Of a stretch of 27,956 bases of DNA, positions 13,208 through 22,033 are shown piece by piece (positions within the stretch are counted from its first letter, which is position 1; each line of letters begins with the position of its first letter). The position numbers and the translations under genes were made by a program. The notes under the pieces were generated by a model that was not told the origin of the DNA, made no database searches, and saw only the letters and a list, made by a program, of their open reading frames with translations. Origin of the DNA: a virus; IMG/VR virus record IMGVR_UViG_3300035698_024714, positions 1 through 27,956 of that record. One strand, written 5' to 3'.

Positions 13208-13913
13208 TGTAATATTAACCACATATAACAGACCAAATATGCTTGAGAAAGCTATATTATCTGTATTAAATCAAACAAATCAAAACTTTGAATTACTTCT
13301 AATGGATGACAACTCAGATGATAAGAAACAAATTGACATTTTGAATAAATATAAAAATCATGAAAAAGTTGTATTTTTTAAATCAGATGTGACTCCGCAA
13401 GAACGAAGAAAAAAAGTAAGATACTCAGTACTAATAAATGAAGCACTGAAGATTGCAACCGGAGAACTAGTTTCATACATTTGCGATGACGATTATTTTG
13501 AATTAAATAAGTTAGAACGAATGAAAAAGTGGTTTGAGACAAACCCAGACAAACATGTTCTTATGGGAAACCAGAGATGTGTTTTATTAGAGGGAGCAAA
13601 AGAGGTTGATATGCCAACCCCTATTAGAACTCAGCCAAGTCAGAGACAAGATCCAAACTGTAATGTTGACCATTCTTCAGTTGCCCATCGAATGTCTGTC
13701 ATAGAAAAAGCAGGGGAGTGGATTATTGATCCAAATTACTGGGGATCAGCTGATGGAGAGTTTTTTGATAAATGTATCGCCCAAGGTTTTACCTTTTATG
13801 GTCTAGGTGGCAATTACACTGACACCCATGTTTATCATGATGGTAGTTGGACAAAAGATGCTCAACATCAATATCTTGGAACAGAGAGAGAAAAAGATGT
13901 CAAACAAGCGTAA
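13197..13913 (+). CDS. Family 2 glycosyltransferase
   Basis: 238 residues, a compact GT-A enzyme. Opening SVILTTYNRPNMLEKAILSVLNQT is the classic family 2 N-terminus; LLLMDDNSDD is the nucleotide-binding strand, and YICDDDYF (about 94-101) the metal-binding DxD. A later segment DPNYWGSADGEFFDKC may supply the catalytic base. It overlaps the previous gene by 11 bases and the epimerase by 17. Donor and acceptor unknown. Confidence 0.88.
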   Translation: MNFSVILTTYNRPNMLEKAILSVLNQTNQNFELLLMDDNSDDKKQIDILNKYKNHEKVVFFKSDVTPQERRKKVRYSVLINEALKIATGELVSYICDDDYFELNKLERMKKWFETNPDKHVLMGNQRCVLLEGAKEVDMPTPIRTQPSQRQDPNCNVDHSSVAHRMSVIEKAGEWIIDPNYWGSADGEFFDKCIAQGFTFYGLGGNYTDTHVYHDGSWTKDAQHQYLGTEREKDVKQA

Positions 13914-14835
13914 AGCCCTTCTTATTGGCGGTGCAGGATTTATAGGTTCTTATTTGGCAAACAAGCTTTTTAATGAAGGTTATGAAGTTGAAATAGTTGA
14001 CTGTTTTCAAGTATATTCCAACATAGAAGAAGACCACCTCAAAAAAGTAGCAGGATTTAGAAAATCACAACTCCTTAAGAATGCAGTCCTACATAATGGA
14101 AAATTTGAAGATATAGGGCTAAAAGTATGGTCAGAGTTCAAGCCAGATATTGTAGTTCACCTAGCAGCTCTCCCGCTTGAAGGAACTGATAATAGACAGT
14201 TTGAAGTTGCACAAATAGTTCACGATCATTCGCTAACTTATCAAATTGCTTACTATGCAAGGGAATTTAATACAAAAGTTATATATATGTCTTCACTTTT
14301 TGCATATGGTAATACGCCAAAACTTGTTAAAGAGACACACCCACTAAATCCGACAACTGCATATGGAATAGATAAGGCAGCTGGCGAATTTGTTATAAAA
14401 AACATCTGTCCTAGATGGAATATTATCAGATCAGCTGGTATTTATGGATTCGGTGACGCAAATATGAGAGCAACTCAAATATTTATGATGAATGCAATGA
14501 AAAAGAAAAACTTTTGGGTAAACTCAAATGCAATACTTGATTTTATTTATATTAAAGATTTTATAGATGGATTATTTGCTATTGTTGATAAAGATATTGA
14601 TAATGAAATATTTCACATATCTGGAGGAAAAGCAAGACCTCTTTCTGACTTTGTAAAAGAGCTTGCAAAAAAGTTTGAATTAGACTATTATGAAAAAGGA
14701 ATAAAAGATAGACCAAGCTTCGCTGCAATGAGTAATGCAAAAGCAAAAAGAATGTTAGACTGGAAACCAAAGTACACACTAAGAAAAGGAGTTGCTGAGT
14801 ATATATCTCATGCAAAATTATATAAACATGCCTAA
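13897..14835 (+). CDS. NAD-dependent sugar epimerase/dehydratase
   Basis: 312 residues from ATG 13897; an upstream start at 13807 would lie within the glycosyltransferase, whereas 13897 puts the Rossmann motif at the N-terminus. LLIGGAGFIGSYLA (8-21) is the NAD(P) loop GxxGxxG. VVHLAALP, MSSLFAYG and AYGIDKAAGE supply the Ser and Tyr-x-x-x-Lys catalytic residues of extended short-chain dehydrogenases. FIYIKDFIDGL and the C-terminal WKPKYTLRKGVAEYI are typical of nucleotide-sugar epimerases. It converts an NDP-sugar at C4 or C3/C5, or dehydrates it; the exact product cannot be told. It fits with the nucleotidyltransferase and RfbH-like enzyme upstream. Confidence 0.9.
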   Translation: MSNKRKALLIGGAGFIGSYLANKLFNEGYEVEIVDCFQVYSNIEEDHLKKVAGFRKSQLLKNAVLHNGKFEDIGLKVWSEFKPDIVVHLAALPLEGTDNRQFEVAQIVHDHSLTYQIAYYAREFNTKVIYMSSLFAYGNTPKLVKETHPLNPTTAYGIDKAAGEFVIKNICPRWNIIRSAGIYGFGDANMRATQIFMMNAMKKKNFWVNSNAILDFIYIKDFIDGLFAIVDKDIDNEIFHISGGKARPLSDFVKELAKKFELDYYEKGIKDRPSFAAMSNAKAKRMLDWKPKYTLRKGVAEYISHAKLYKHA

Positions 14836-15622
14836 AATTGCTATAACATTTCCTATTTACATAAATAATGAAGATCATTTTTATTTCACTAAAAAGACAT
14901 TAGATTCAATTAAAACAAAACATGATTATGAAGTATATGTTGTGGAGAATTATGTCAATAAAGAATTCAGAGATAAAGTTGATACTTTATATAGCGATGA
15001 TAGGATCAGCAGCTTTATTAATCCTACTGGTAATAATGTTTCAGCTGCATGGAATCTCGGTATCGAAACTGCCTTTAGCAGATCCATTGATATCGTATTA
15101 GTTCCAAATAATGATATTATATTTCACCCAGAATGTATTGATAATTTGGTTGAATTTACCAATAATGAAGAGTTTGTTATGTGGACAGCCTTAGAGCATG
15201 GAAACTTAAGAGGATTATTATCAGCAGATGTTGGAACAAGTTATGACAATCATCCAGGTTTTTCATTATTTGCAGTTACTAGATCAGGAATAAATAAACT
15301 TAAGGAAATGGAAAAAAACACATTTGAACCATTACCTGGAATGTTTGACCCAGGTTATGACAAAGCATATTTTGAAGATCAAGACTTTCATCAAAGAATA
15401 CTTAGGGCAGGTTTTGATGCTGGAAAAACTTCATCAGCAAGATATTACCACTTCGGTTCAAGAACAATAAAGGTTGATGAATCACTTAATAATGAAAACT
15501 TTATAACTTATGAAAAAAATAGAAGATATTTTGAACACAAATGGGGCTATGATTCTCATGGAAAAGCTCCAAACAATAAAGAGAGGGTAGAGTGGGGATA
15601 CAAAACAGCATTCAACAAATAA
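14828..15622 (+). CDS. Glycosyltransferase, GT-A type
   Basis: 264 residues from ATG 14828, where MPKIAITFPIYINNEDHF gives a family-like N-terminus; the longer start at 14792 would overlap the epimerase needlessly. The pattern is YVVENYVNKEF, GNNVSAAWNLGIETA, IVLVPNNDIIFHP (NND as the DxD) and YFEDQDFHQRILRAGF, the ED catalytic region of family 2. KARYYHFGSRT-type residues follow. Soluble. It closes the glycan operon and overlaps the second DNA methyltransferase by 31 bases. Confidence 0.83.
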   Translation: MPKIAITFPIYINNEDHFYFTKKTLDSIKTKHDYEVYVVENYVNKEFRDKVDTLYSDDRISSFINPTGNNVSAAWNLGIETAFSRSIDIVLVPNNDIIFHPECIDNLVEFTNNEEFVMWTALEHGNLRGLLSADVGTSYDNHPGFSLFAVTRSGINKLKEMEKNTFEPLPGMFDPGYDKAYFEDQDFHQRILRAGFDAGKTSSARYYHFGSRTIKVDESLNNENFITYEKNRRYFEHKWGYDSHGKAPNNKERVEWGYKTAFNK

Positions 15623-16581
15623 AATATTGTGATCTCTTTGCTGGTGTAGGTGGTTTCCACTTGGGAATAGATAATGTAAATAAATATGGAATTGAAAATG
15701 CTACAACTTCCACACGGAGCGAACAAGGGTTATCTAAGGAAAGCGAAGGTAGTTCCGTCAATGACAATCAGCCAATGGCAACACAACAATTTACTTGTGT
15801 TTACTCAAACGAATGGGACAAATATGCAAACTCAGTCTACAAAAAACACTATGGAGAATGTGACAGCAGAGACATTAGAGAAGTTAAGGCAGAAGAATTA
15901 CCAAAATTCGACCTACTCTGCAGTGGATTTCCTTGCCAGAGTTTTTCAGTTGCTGGAAAAAGAGGGGGATTTGACGACACCAGAGGGACTCTCTTTTTTG
16001 AAATCGCAAGGATTCTTAAAGAAAAAAAACCACGATATTTACTACTCGAAAATGTTAAGGGTCTACTTAGTCATGACCGCGGAAGGACTTTCGAGACGAT
16101 CATTGGGGTTCTTACCAACCTTGGGTATGGTGTGCAATGGCAGGTACTTAATTCAAAAGACTTCGGAGTTTCCCAAAATAGAGAGCGCGTCTTTATTGTC
16201 GGACATTTTAGAGGAACATCCCGACCACAAGTATTTCCTATCCTCGGAAAAAACAAAGCGGTTGCTCAGTCAAATGAAGTAGCAATTCCCGTACTAACCC
16301 CAGACAGAGTAAACAAAAGACAAAATGGTAGGAGATTTAAAACAAACGGTGAACCTAGTTTTACTCTAACAAAACAAGATAAACACGGTATTTATAATGG
16401 TGTAAATATCAGAAGATTCACTCCGATAGAATGTGAGCGATTACAAGGATTTCCTGATAATTATTCAAAAACTGGTCATGATGGAAAAGAGATATCAGAC
16501 TCCCAGCGCTATAAAATGATGGCAAACGCAGTTACCACCAATGTTATTACTGCAATCATTCAAAAACTATTCCCCTTGTAA
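15592..16581 (+). CDS. DNA (cytosine-5) methyltransferase, GC-richer and with an insertion
   Basis: 329 residues from a GTG start (GAGAGGG upstream). Motif I DLFAGVGG (14-21), motif IV SGFPCQSFS with Cys115, motif VI ENV, motif VIII QNRER and motif X ANAVTTNV are all present, so it should be active. Between motifs I and II lies an insertion of about 30 polar residues (35-66, with TTSTRSEQG) not needed by the family. The middle of the gene, about 15900-16250, uses codons such as CGC, GAC and GTC more than its neighbours, a sign of recent transfer. It shares motifs but little sequence with the methyltransferase at 271-1320, so a different target sequence is likely. It sits between the glycan and packaging operons like an acquired cargo gene. 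Confidence 0.93.
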   Translation: MGIQNSIQQIKYCDLFAGVGGFHLGIDNVNKYGIENATTSTRSEQGLSKESEGSSVNDNQPMATQQFTCVYSNEWDKYANSVYKKHYGECDSRDIREVKAEELPKFDLLCSGFPCQSFSVAGKRGGFDDTRGTLFFEIARILKEKKPRYLLLENVKGLLSHDRGRTFETIIGVLTNLGYGVQWQVLNSKDFGVSQNRERVFIVGHFRGTSRPQVFPILGKNKAVAQSNEVAIPVLTPDRVNKRQNGRRFKTNGEPSFTLTKQDKHGIYNGVNIRRFTPIECERLQGFPDNYSKTGHDGKEISDSQRYKMMANAVTTNVITAIIQKLFPL

Positions 16582-16604
16582 CATCCCATAATAAATGCTA
16601 TAAT
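16576..16604 (+). promoter_or_regulatory. Promoter of the packaging operon
   Basis: TTGTAA (16576-16581), 17 bases, TATAAT (16599-16604) with TGC in front, giving an extended -10. Predicted start near 16611, followed by AGGAG (16624-16628) and ATG 16637. It probably drives the glycosyltransferase, terminase, portal and head genes. Confidence 0.75.
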
Positions 16605-16636
16605 AAACTTGTAAAGATTTTACAGGAGATTTTATT

Positions 16637-18079
16637 ATGACAAAAAAGACAAAAAAAATTAAAATATTAGCCTGGGGAGATAGCCCAGCCTGTAGTACTG
16701 GATTTGGCGCTGTTATGCGTGGAATATTTGGAAACCTTGCTAAAACTGGAAAATACGAAATAGATTTAATTGGTATTAATGATACTGGAGGATATAAAGA
16801 TCCAGAAAAATACCCAAACATGAGAATTTACCCTGCTCTCCCTGGTATATCCAATAGTAGGGACTATCATGGTAGATCAAGACTAGTGCAATCCATCTTT
16901 GGTAAAGACAGAGAAATAAAGCCAACTTGGGATATTGTTTTTACCCTAAATGATCCTTTTGTTTTAGACTTAAAAGTGAATGAAGGTCATGGAACAATGG
17001 AAATGATTATCAGAGCACAAATAGCATATATGCTTAATCAACCAGCAAAGGACTGGTTTAAGGTTGTTTCTTACTGGCCAGTTGATTCAAGGCTAAAATC
17101 AAATTGGATTAAAGACACAATGTCTCTTCCAGACAGAACCGTTGCATACACCGAATATGGAAAAGCTGAAATGATTGCAGCCAACAAAAGACTTTCACAT
17201 GATTTTATTGAGGATTTAGAAGATAGAATTGATGTAATATATCACGGATATGATGCAGATAAATTCTTTAAAATTAGTGATGATGAAAAATCAGACTTTA
17301 GAAAGAAATTCTTTGATGGATCAGTGTCTGATGACACTTTTTTAGTTACAGTTGTTGGTAGAAACCAAATGAGAAAAGACATTCCAAGAGCAATGAAAAT
17401 ATTTAGAGAGTTTAAAAAGAGAAGACCAGATGCATTCTTATACATTAATGCAAAAAAGGATGATGTATGGGGAAGTATTAGTGAATATGGAAATGAACTA
17501 GGATTAGAATATGGAAAAGATTATGCATGCCCAGCAAACTTTAATGAAAATGTTGGTCTAAAAATAGATGTTTTAAATAAAATATATAACTCCTCTGATG
17601 TGGTCTTATCAACAAATGTAGGCGAAGGTTTTGGAATGACTTATATTGAAGCCATGGGAGCAGGAACTATTAATCTATCTCCACACAATACAACAGTTCC
17701 AGAATTGTTTGATCTCAAATCTACTGATATAGATGAAAATGCAAGGGGAATCTCTTTCAAGTCAGGATCAACAAGTTCTGAATGGGCATTCTTTGGAGCA
17801 AATGACCTTGCTAGAGAAAGACCACTTGGGAATATTGAAGACGCTGTTGAAAAACTGATTTGGATATATGATAACCCCGAGAAAGTTGAAGCAATTGAAA
17901 AAAATGCTGAAGAATGGATTTCTAAGTTCACTTGGGAATATATTGCTGGAGTATGGGATAAACTATTTACTGAAACATATGAAAGCCTTCAAGAAGATAG
18001 GAAAAAAGAAAAACAGATTAAAAAAGATTTATCAGAAAGACTAGGAATACCGGATAAAAAAGATGCCAGCACCAAGTAA
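16637..18079 (+). CDS. Family 4-like glycosyltransferase (GT-B), first gene of the packaging operon
   Basis: 480 residues. The N-terminal domain begins KIKILAWGDSPACSTGFG. The C-terminal donor domain has FLVTVVGRNQMRKDIPRAM and GEGFGMTYIEAMGAG, the E-x7-E-like nucleotide-sugar site of GT-B retaining enzymes. SYWPVDSRL and YHGYDADKF also fit. Soluble, with a charged C-terminal tail of about 40 residues. It has its own promoter and overlaps the small terminase gene by 17 bases, so it is made together with packaging and head proteins. That suggests it glycosylates a virion component or phage DNA, rather than belonging to the upstream glycan operon; this is inference. Confidence 0.87.
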   Translation: MTKKTKKIKILAWGDSPACSTGFGAVMRGIFGNLAKTGKYEIDLIGINDTGGYKDPEKYPNMRIYPALPGISNSRDYHGRSRLVQSIFGKDREIKPTWDIVFTLNDPFVLDLKVNEGHGTMEMIIRAQIAYMLNQPAKDWFKVVSYWPVDSRLKSNWIKDTMSLPDRTVAYTEYGKAEMIAANKRLSHDFIEDLEDRIDVIYHGYDADKFFKISDDEKSDFRKKFFDGSVSDDTFLVTVVGRNQMRKDIPRAMKIFREFKKRRPDAFLYINAKKDDVWGSISEYGNELGLEYGKDYACPANFNENVGLKIDVLNKIYNSSDVVLSTNVGEGFGMTYIEAMGAGTINLSPHNTTVPELFDLKSTDIDENARGISFKSGSTSSEWAFFGANDLARERPLGNIEDAVEKLIWIYDNPEKVEAIEKNAEEWISKFTWEYIAGVWDKLFTETYESLQEDRKKEKQIKKDLSERLGIPDKKDASTK

Positions 18080-18650
18080 ATATAACTGGCTTGACTTAAA
18101 AAAGGAATACTTAGTTTCCAATGATGTCTCTGTGGTTGCTTTTTGTAAGAGAAAAGATTTGCCGGCACCAAGTGAAAATAACTATGTTGCAAAGATGACT
18201 AGTGGCTGGTCTGGTGATAAAGAAAATGTTCAAAAAAGAGCACTACAAATATATGCAGAGCAAGTATCAGAGGATATGTTAACTGATACAAAGGCAATTA
18301 GATTAGAACAAGCAAAAGCAGCAAGACTAGCAGCAAAAAAAGCAATACATTTTATATTAGATAAAGCCAATGCTATTAAAAGTATTGAAGAGGCAAGAAA
18401 GTTGTATGAAACAACAACTAAAATTCAAAATGCTGCTTTAGGAATATCAGAAAAATTAGGAGCAGAAAAGAACTTAACTCAGATTAATATTATAGATAGT
18501 AAATTTGGTAACTTATTGGAAGAAGGAAATGTCGAAGAAATTGTCGGATTACTTGGAGCAGTTAGGACCGCTAGACGAGAACACTCTAACCCAGTTGGAG
18601 AATTTAGCGAGCAAGCAGCTCGAGAAGAAATTATTGGAGAATCTCGATGA
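18063..18650 (+). CDS. terS: Terminase small subunit (probable)
   Basis: 195 residues. The N-terminal 50 residues look like a DNA-binding helix-turn-helix (WLDLKKEYLVSNDVSVVAFC), followed by long Ala/Lys-rich helices (about 70-130) suited to oligomerisation. Position immediately before a clear large terminase supports the call; sequence alone would not. Small terminases recognise the packaging site and feed DNA to the large subunit. The last 122 bases are shared with the large subunit gene in another frame. Confidence 0.75.
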   Translation: MPAPSKYNWLDLKKEYLVSNDVSVVAFCKRKDLPAPSENNYVAKMTSGWSGDKENVQKRALQIYAEQVSEDMLTDTKAIRLEQAKAARLAAKKAIHFILDKANAIKSIEEARKLYETTTKIQNAALGISEKLGAEKNLTQINIIDSKFGNLLEEGNVEEIVGLLGAVRTARREHSNPVGEFSEQAAREEIIGESR

Positions 18651-20256
18651 TTTTTTCACCTGGGTAAAACTTGTTTGGGTAAACTCAAGAGGAAACTCAC
18701 TAGAGTTTAAAGACAGATTTTATTTAGAGGGAATATATCGAGATCAGCACAAAAGTATTGTGTATATTAAGGCTGCCCAAATGGGTTTGTCTGAACGACT
18801 ATTGTCTGAGGCAGTATGGATTCCTGAGCAACTTGGAAAAGTTGTACTTTATACCTTTCCAGCATCAAGCCAGCTTCAAGACTTTACACAGGCTCGACTA
18901 GACCCTGTTTTTGAGCAAAGCCCTTATTTAAATGATGTATACCAAAAATCATCTAATGGAGTTCAAAAGATAGAACTTAAAAAGATAGGCAATGGGTATC
19001 TTTATTTCCGTGGTTCACAAAATCAAAAGCAGATTATTTCAATCGACGCTGACGCCGTATTTCTTGATGAGCGAGATCGTTTTAATGCTGAAGCAATTCC
19101 TTATATTGATAAAAGAACACTTGCATCTGATTTAAGATGGAGAAGAGAGGCTTCAACACCAACTTATCCAGGCGTTGGAATTCATCAAGCGTATTTAGAT
19201 TCCGATCAAAGAGTTTGGGAATTAGAATGTACCAAGTGTGGAGTTTGGCAAGAGATTGATTTTTTTAAGAATATAAATCATGAAGAGTATAGAGTTCATT
19301 GTAGTAAGTGTAAGGCATCAATCAATAGGCTTAAAAAAGGAAGGTGGAGAGCACTATATCCTGAAAAGTCAGAGGACATACATGGGTACAAGATTAGTGG
19401 TATTTTAAATCCGAGAAGAACTATTAAAGAAATTGTAGAAGACTATTATAAATGTCTCAGGGGTTCAATATCAGATCTCGAGCAGTTTTATAATCAGACT
19501 CTAGGAACACCTTTCCAAGTAGAGGGAATGAAGTTAACAGAGGAGAATATAGATTCGTGTAGAAGAGCCTATAATATGCCTATTGAAGTCCAACCAGCCT
19601 ATGGTGGTTGCGATGTTGGTCAGGTTCACAACATAACAGTCAGTGTGCCAAATGGATCAGATGCCGATGGTAATAGAAAAATGAGATTAATATACGCAGG
19701 AAGAGTCACAAAGTTCTTTGGACCTAGTGATAGTATTGAATATATTATGAATAAATATAATATTAAAATGCTGGTTATTGATAAACATCCAGAGACAAGT
19801 AGTGTTATGAGACTAATGGAGAAATTCCCTGGCAGAGTATATGCTGCAACCTATCCTACAAAGAAATTTACAGTTGACAATTATATCATGTGGGATGACA
19901 TTACCAAAGAGGTAAAACTTGACAGGACTATCAGTTTAGACTATCTTGTAAGTGACATACAAAACCAAAGACTGGATCTTCCAGACAATATTAATTTTGT
20001 AGATGAGTTCTATGAACAGCTTTGTTCTTCTGTCCGAGTTTCGGTAAAAAATAAGAGAACTGGTGAGGATTATGCAAAGTGGGTTGAGGAGAAACCTGAC
20101 CACTATTTCCACACTTTAAATTATAACAGAATAGCAATATTAAAAGGAGGAGTTGGCCAGGCTTTAGTCGAGTATTACAAGACACCAGAAAGTCAGTCAA
20201 ACTCCCTTTCCCAGATGGTTCAGTGGGTAAGGTTAAACGGTAAAAGGATAATGTAA
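18529..20256 (+). CDS. terL: Terminase large subunit, GpA-like
   Basis: 575 residues from ATG 18529, chosen for the AAGGA just ahead; 18505 is an alternative. It packages DNA with an ATPase and cuts it with a nuclease. The ATPase P-loop region reads IKAAQMGLSE (80-89), the deviant form seen in lambda GpA-type enzymes, and Walker B is DAVFLDE (175-181). CTKC (234-237) and CSKC (258-261) form the zinc finger typical of this group. Nuclease-domain acids include GGCDVG near 365 and DKHPE. Conserved sequence starts near residue 37, so the N-terminal 36 residues encoded within terS are extra. It is followed after one base by the portal gene. Confidence 0.92.
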   Translation: MSKKLSDYLEQLGPLDENTLTQLENLASKQLEKKLLENLDDFFTWVKLVWVNSRGNSLEFKDRFYLEGIYRDQHKSIVYIKAAQMGLSERLLSEAVWIPEQLGKVVLYTFPASSQLQDFTQARLDPVFEQSPYLNDVYQKSSNGVQKIELKKIGNGYLYFRGSQNQKQIISIDADAVFLDERDRFNAEAIPYIDKRTLASDLRWRREASTPTYPGVGIHQAYLDSDQRVWELECTKCGVWQEIDFFKNINHEEYRVHCSKCKASINRLKKGRWRALYPEKSEDIHGYKISGILNPRRTIKEIVEDYYKCLRGSISDLEQFYNQTLGTPFQVEGMKLTEENIDSCRRAYNMPIEVQPAYGGCDVGQVHNITVSVPNGSDADGNRKMRLIYAGRVTKFFGPSDSIEYIMNKYNIKMLVIDKHPETSSVMRLMEKFPGRVYAATYPTKKFTVDNYIMWDDITKEVKLDRTISLDYLVSDIQNQRLDLPDNINFVDEFYEQLCSSVRVSVKNKRTGEDYAKWVEEKPDHYFHTLNYNRIAILKGGVGQALVEYYKTPESQSNSLSQMVQWVRLNGKRIM

Positions 20257-20257
20257 A

Positions 20258-22033
20258 ATGGCAATAAAAAGCAAAATGAGGGCTATTGAATCACTTCAAC
20301 CCCTAATTAGAAGTAAAATTAAAAAAAAACAAGAGGATTCAAGGTTTAACAAAGCCCTAGCTTCAGGCAGCAGTGAAAACAAACCTGCAATGATGCCTGT
20401 TACAAGAGATCCAGACGGTGTTGTTAAAAAAAGACCTTTTTATGGCATAACTTTTTCCCAACTTAGAGCCTTTGCAGACTCATACCCTATCGCTCGAGCA
20501 TGTATTAATCATAGAATCTCACAAGTAACACAACTTGATTGGAAAGTAGCCCCAATGGAGGTTATTACTGAAGATGAAGATGAAAAAGAAGTGTTTGATA
20601 GAGCAAAAGAAGTAAGAAAGATGCTTAAATTCCCAACTGGTAACAAAAGTCTTACATTTCGCGGATTTATCACTCAAATTGTAGAAGATGTTCTTACTAT
20701 AGATGCAGTAGCAGTTGAAAGAATTAGAAGCTATGGTGATAAAGTAATAGGGTGGAGACCATTTGACTCTGCGACAATTGAAATATTACTATATCCAGAC
20801 GGAAGTCTTCCAGAACCACCAGAACCAGCATATCAGCAAAAAGTTGATGGAAAAATCACAGCAAGGTTGACTTCTGATGACATTTACTACGGAAAAATGC
20901 ATCCTAGAACACACACCCCATATGGTATGTCACCTCTAGAAACACTCGTTGCAACAATTACAACAGCATTAAAACTGCAATCATATAATTTAGCATACCT
21001 TCAAGATGGAAATGTTCCAGAAGGATTTGTTGAAATACCTAAAGAAATAGCAAGTAACCCAGATCAGCTAAAGGAATGGCAAAACGCATGGGATGCTATT
21101 TTTTCAGGAGATCCAAGATATCAAAGAAAATTAAAGTTTTTACCAGAGGGGATGAAATATCATCCAACTAAGTCAGCATCAGATATGACATTTGAAAAGT
21201 TTGAGAAGTGGTTACTTCTTAACACATGTGCTGTATTTAAAGTTTCACCTCAAGATATTGGATTTACCTATGATGCAAACAAAGCAATCGCAGAAACTCA
21301 ATGGGAAATAGGAAAAGAAAGAGGTATGATGCCTCTTGTTCATTTTGTTAAAGAGATGATGGATCAGGTTGTTCAAGATGATCTTGGACATGAAGATTTA
21401 GAATTTGTATATTTAAATTTAAATCCAACGAATAAACTAGAAGAAGCAAAAGTTTTCCAAATTTTAGTAAACTCTGGAGCGGTTTCCGTAGATGAGTGGA
21501 GAATAGGTGAGGGAATGAAGCCAATAGGTATCCCTCATTTTATGAATACTCCAATTGGACCAATTTTTGCAAAAGATTTGCTCGAGCAATCAGAATCTGG
21601 TCAAGAGCCTGCTATGCCTTATGGACCACCAAGAGTTGCAGAAACTGGTGCTTCACCAAGTGGAAATAATCCAGAAGGAAACGGCACAAAACAAGGAGGA
21701 AATCAAGTAACCAATCCAGAAACAGCTAGAAGACAGTCTAGAAATGAAAACTCTGGAAAAAAAGGTGGCTCAAGCAAAGCAGAAATGGCAAGTGAGCTTA
21801 AAAAATGGAGAAAAGTAGCAAAAAATGATGTTAAATCAAACAAACCATTCAGAGAATTTTATTCAGATGTTCTTGGAAAAAGAACTAAATGGTTGATTGA
21901 CAACGGCTTACAGAAGGCTGAAACAACTGATGATGTTAATAAAGTATTTGATTCTTTTTTAGATATGGAAAAAAATCAAGTTGATGGAATGAAAGATCTT
22001 TATGGAAGAATTAACGATATTATCACAGGATAA
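20258..22033 (+). CDS. Portal protein
   Basis: 591 residues. The portal is the ring at the head vertex through which DNA enters and leaves. The core has family features: YPIARACINHRISQVTQLDWKV, cut to its key part ARACINHRISQV near 80-92, DVLTIDAVAVERI, YGMSPLETLVATI and the C-terminal TYDANKAIAETQWEIGKERG, the helix and tail of phage portal proteins. Residues about 440-500 are Gly, Asn and Ser rich and probably flexible, followed by a charged helical C-terminus. Position between terL and a Mu F-like protein confirms it. Ribosome binding site AGGAT. The end overlaps the next gene by 32 bases. Confidence 0.9.
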   Translation: MAIKSKMRAIESLQPLIRSKIKKKQEDSRFNKALASGSSENKPAMMPVTRDPDGVVKKRPFYGITFSQLRAFADSYPIARACINHRISQVTQLDWKVAPMEVITEDEDEKEVFDRAKEVRKMLKFPTGNKSLTFRGFITQIVEDVLTIDAVAVERIRSYGDKVIGWRPFDSATIEILLYPDGSLPEPPEPAYQQKVDGKITARLTSDDIYYGKMHPRTHTPYGMSPLETLVATITTALKLQSYNLAYLQDGNVPEGFVEIPKEIASNPDQLKEWQNAWDAIFSGDPRYQRKLKFLPEGMKYHPTKSASDMTFEKFEKWLLLNTCAVFKVSPQDIGFTYDANKAIAETQWEIGKERGMMPLVHFVKEMMDQVVQDDLGHEDLEFVYLNLNPTNKLEEAKVFQILVNSGAVSVDEWRIGEGMKPIGIPHFMNTPIGPIFAKDLLEQSESGQEPAMPYGPPRVAETGASPSGNNPEGNGTKQGGNQVTNPETARRQSRNENSGKKGGSSKAEMASELKKWRKVAKNDVKSNKPFREFYSDVLGKRTKWLIDNGLQKAETTDDVNKVFDSFLDMEKNQVDGMKDLYGRINDIITG

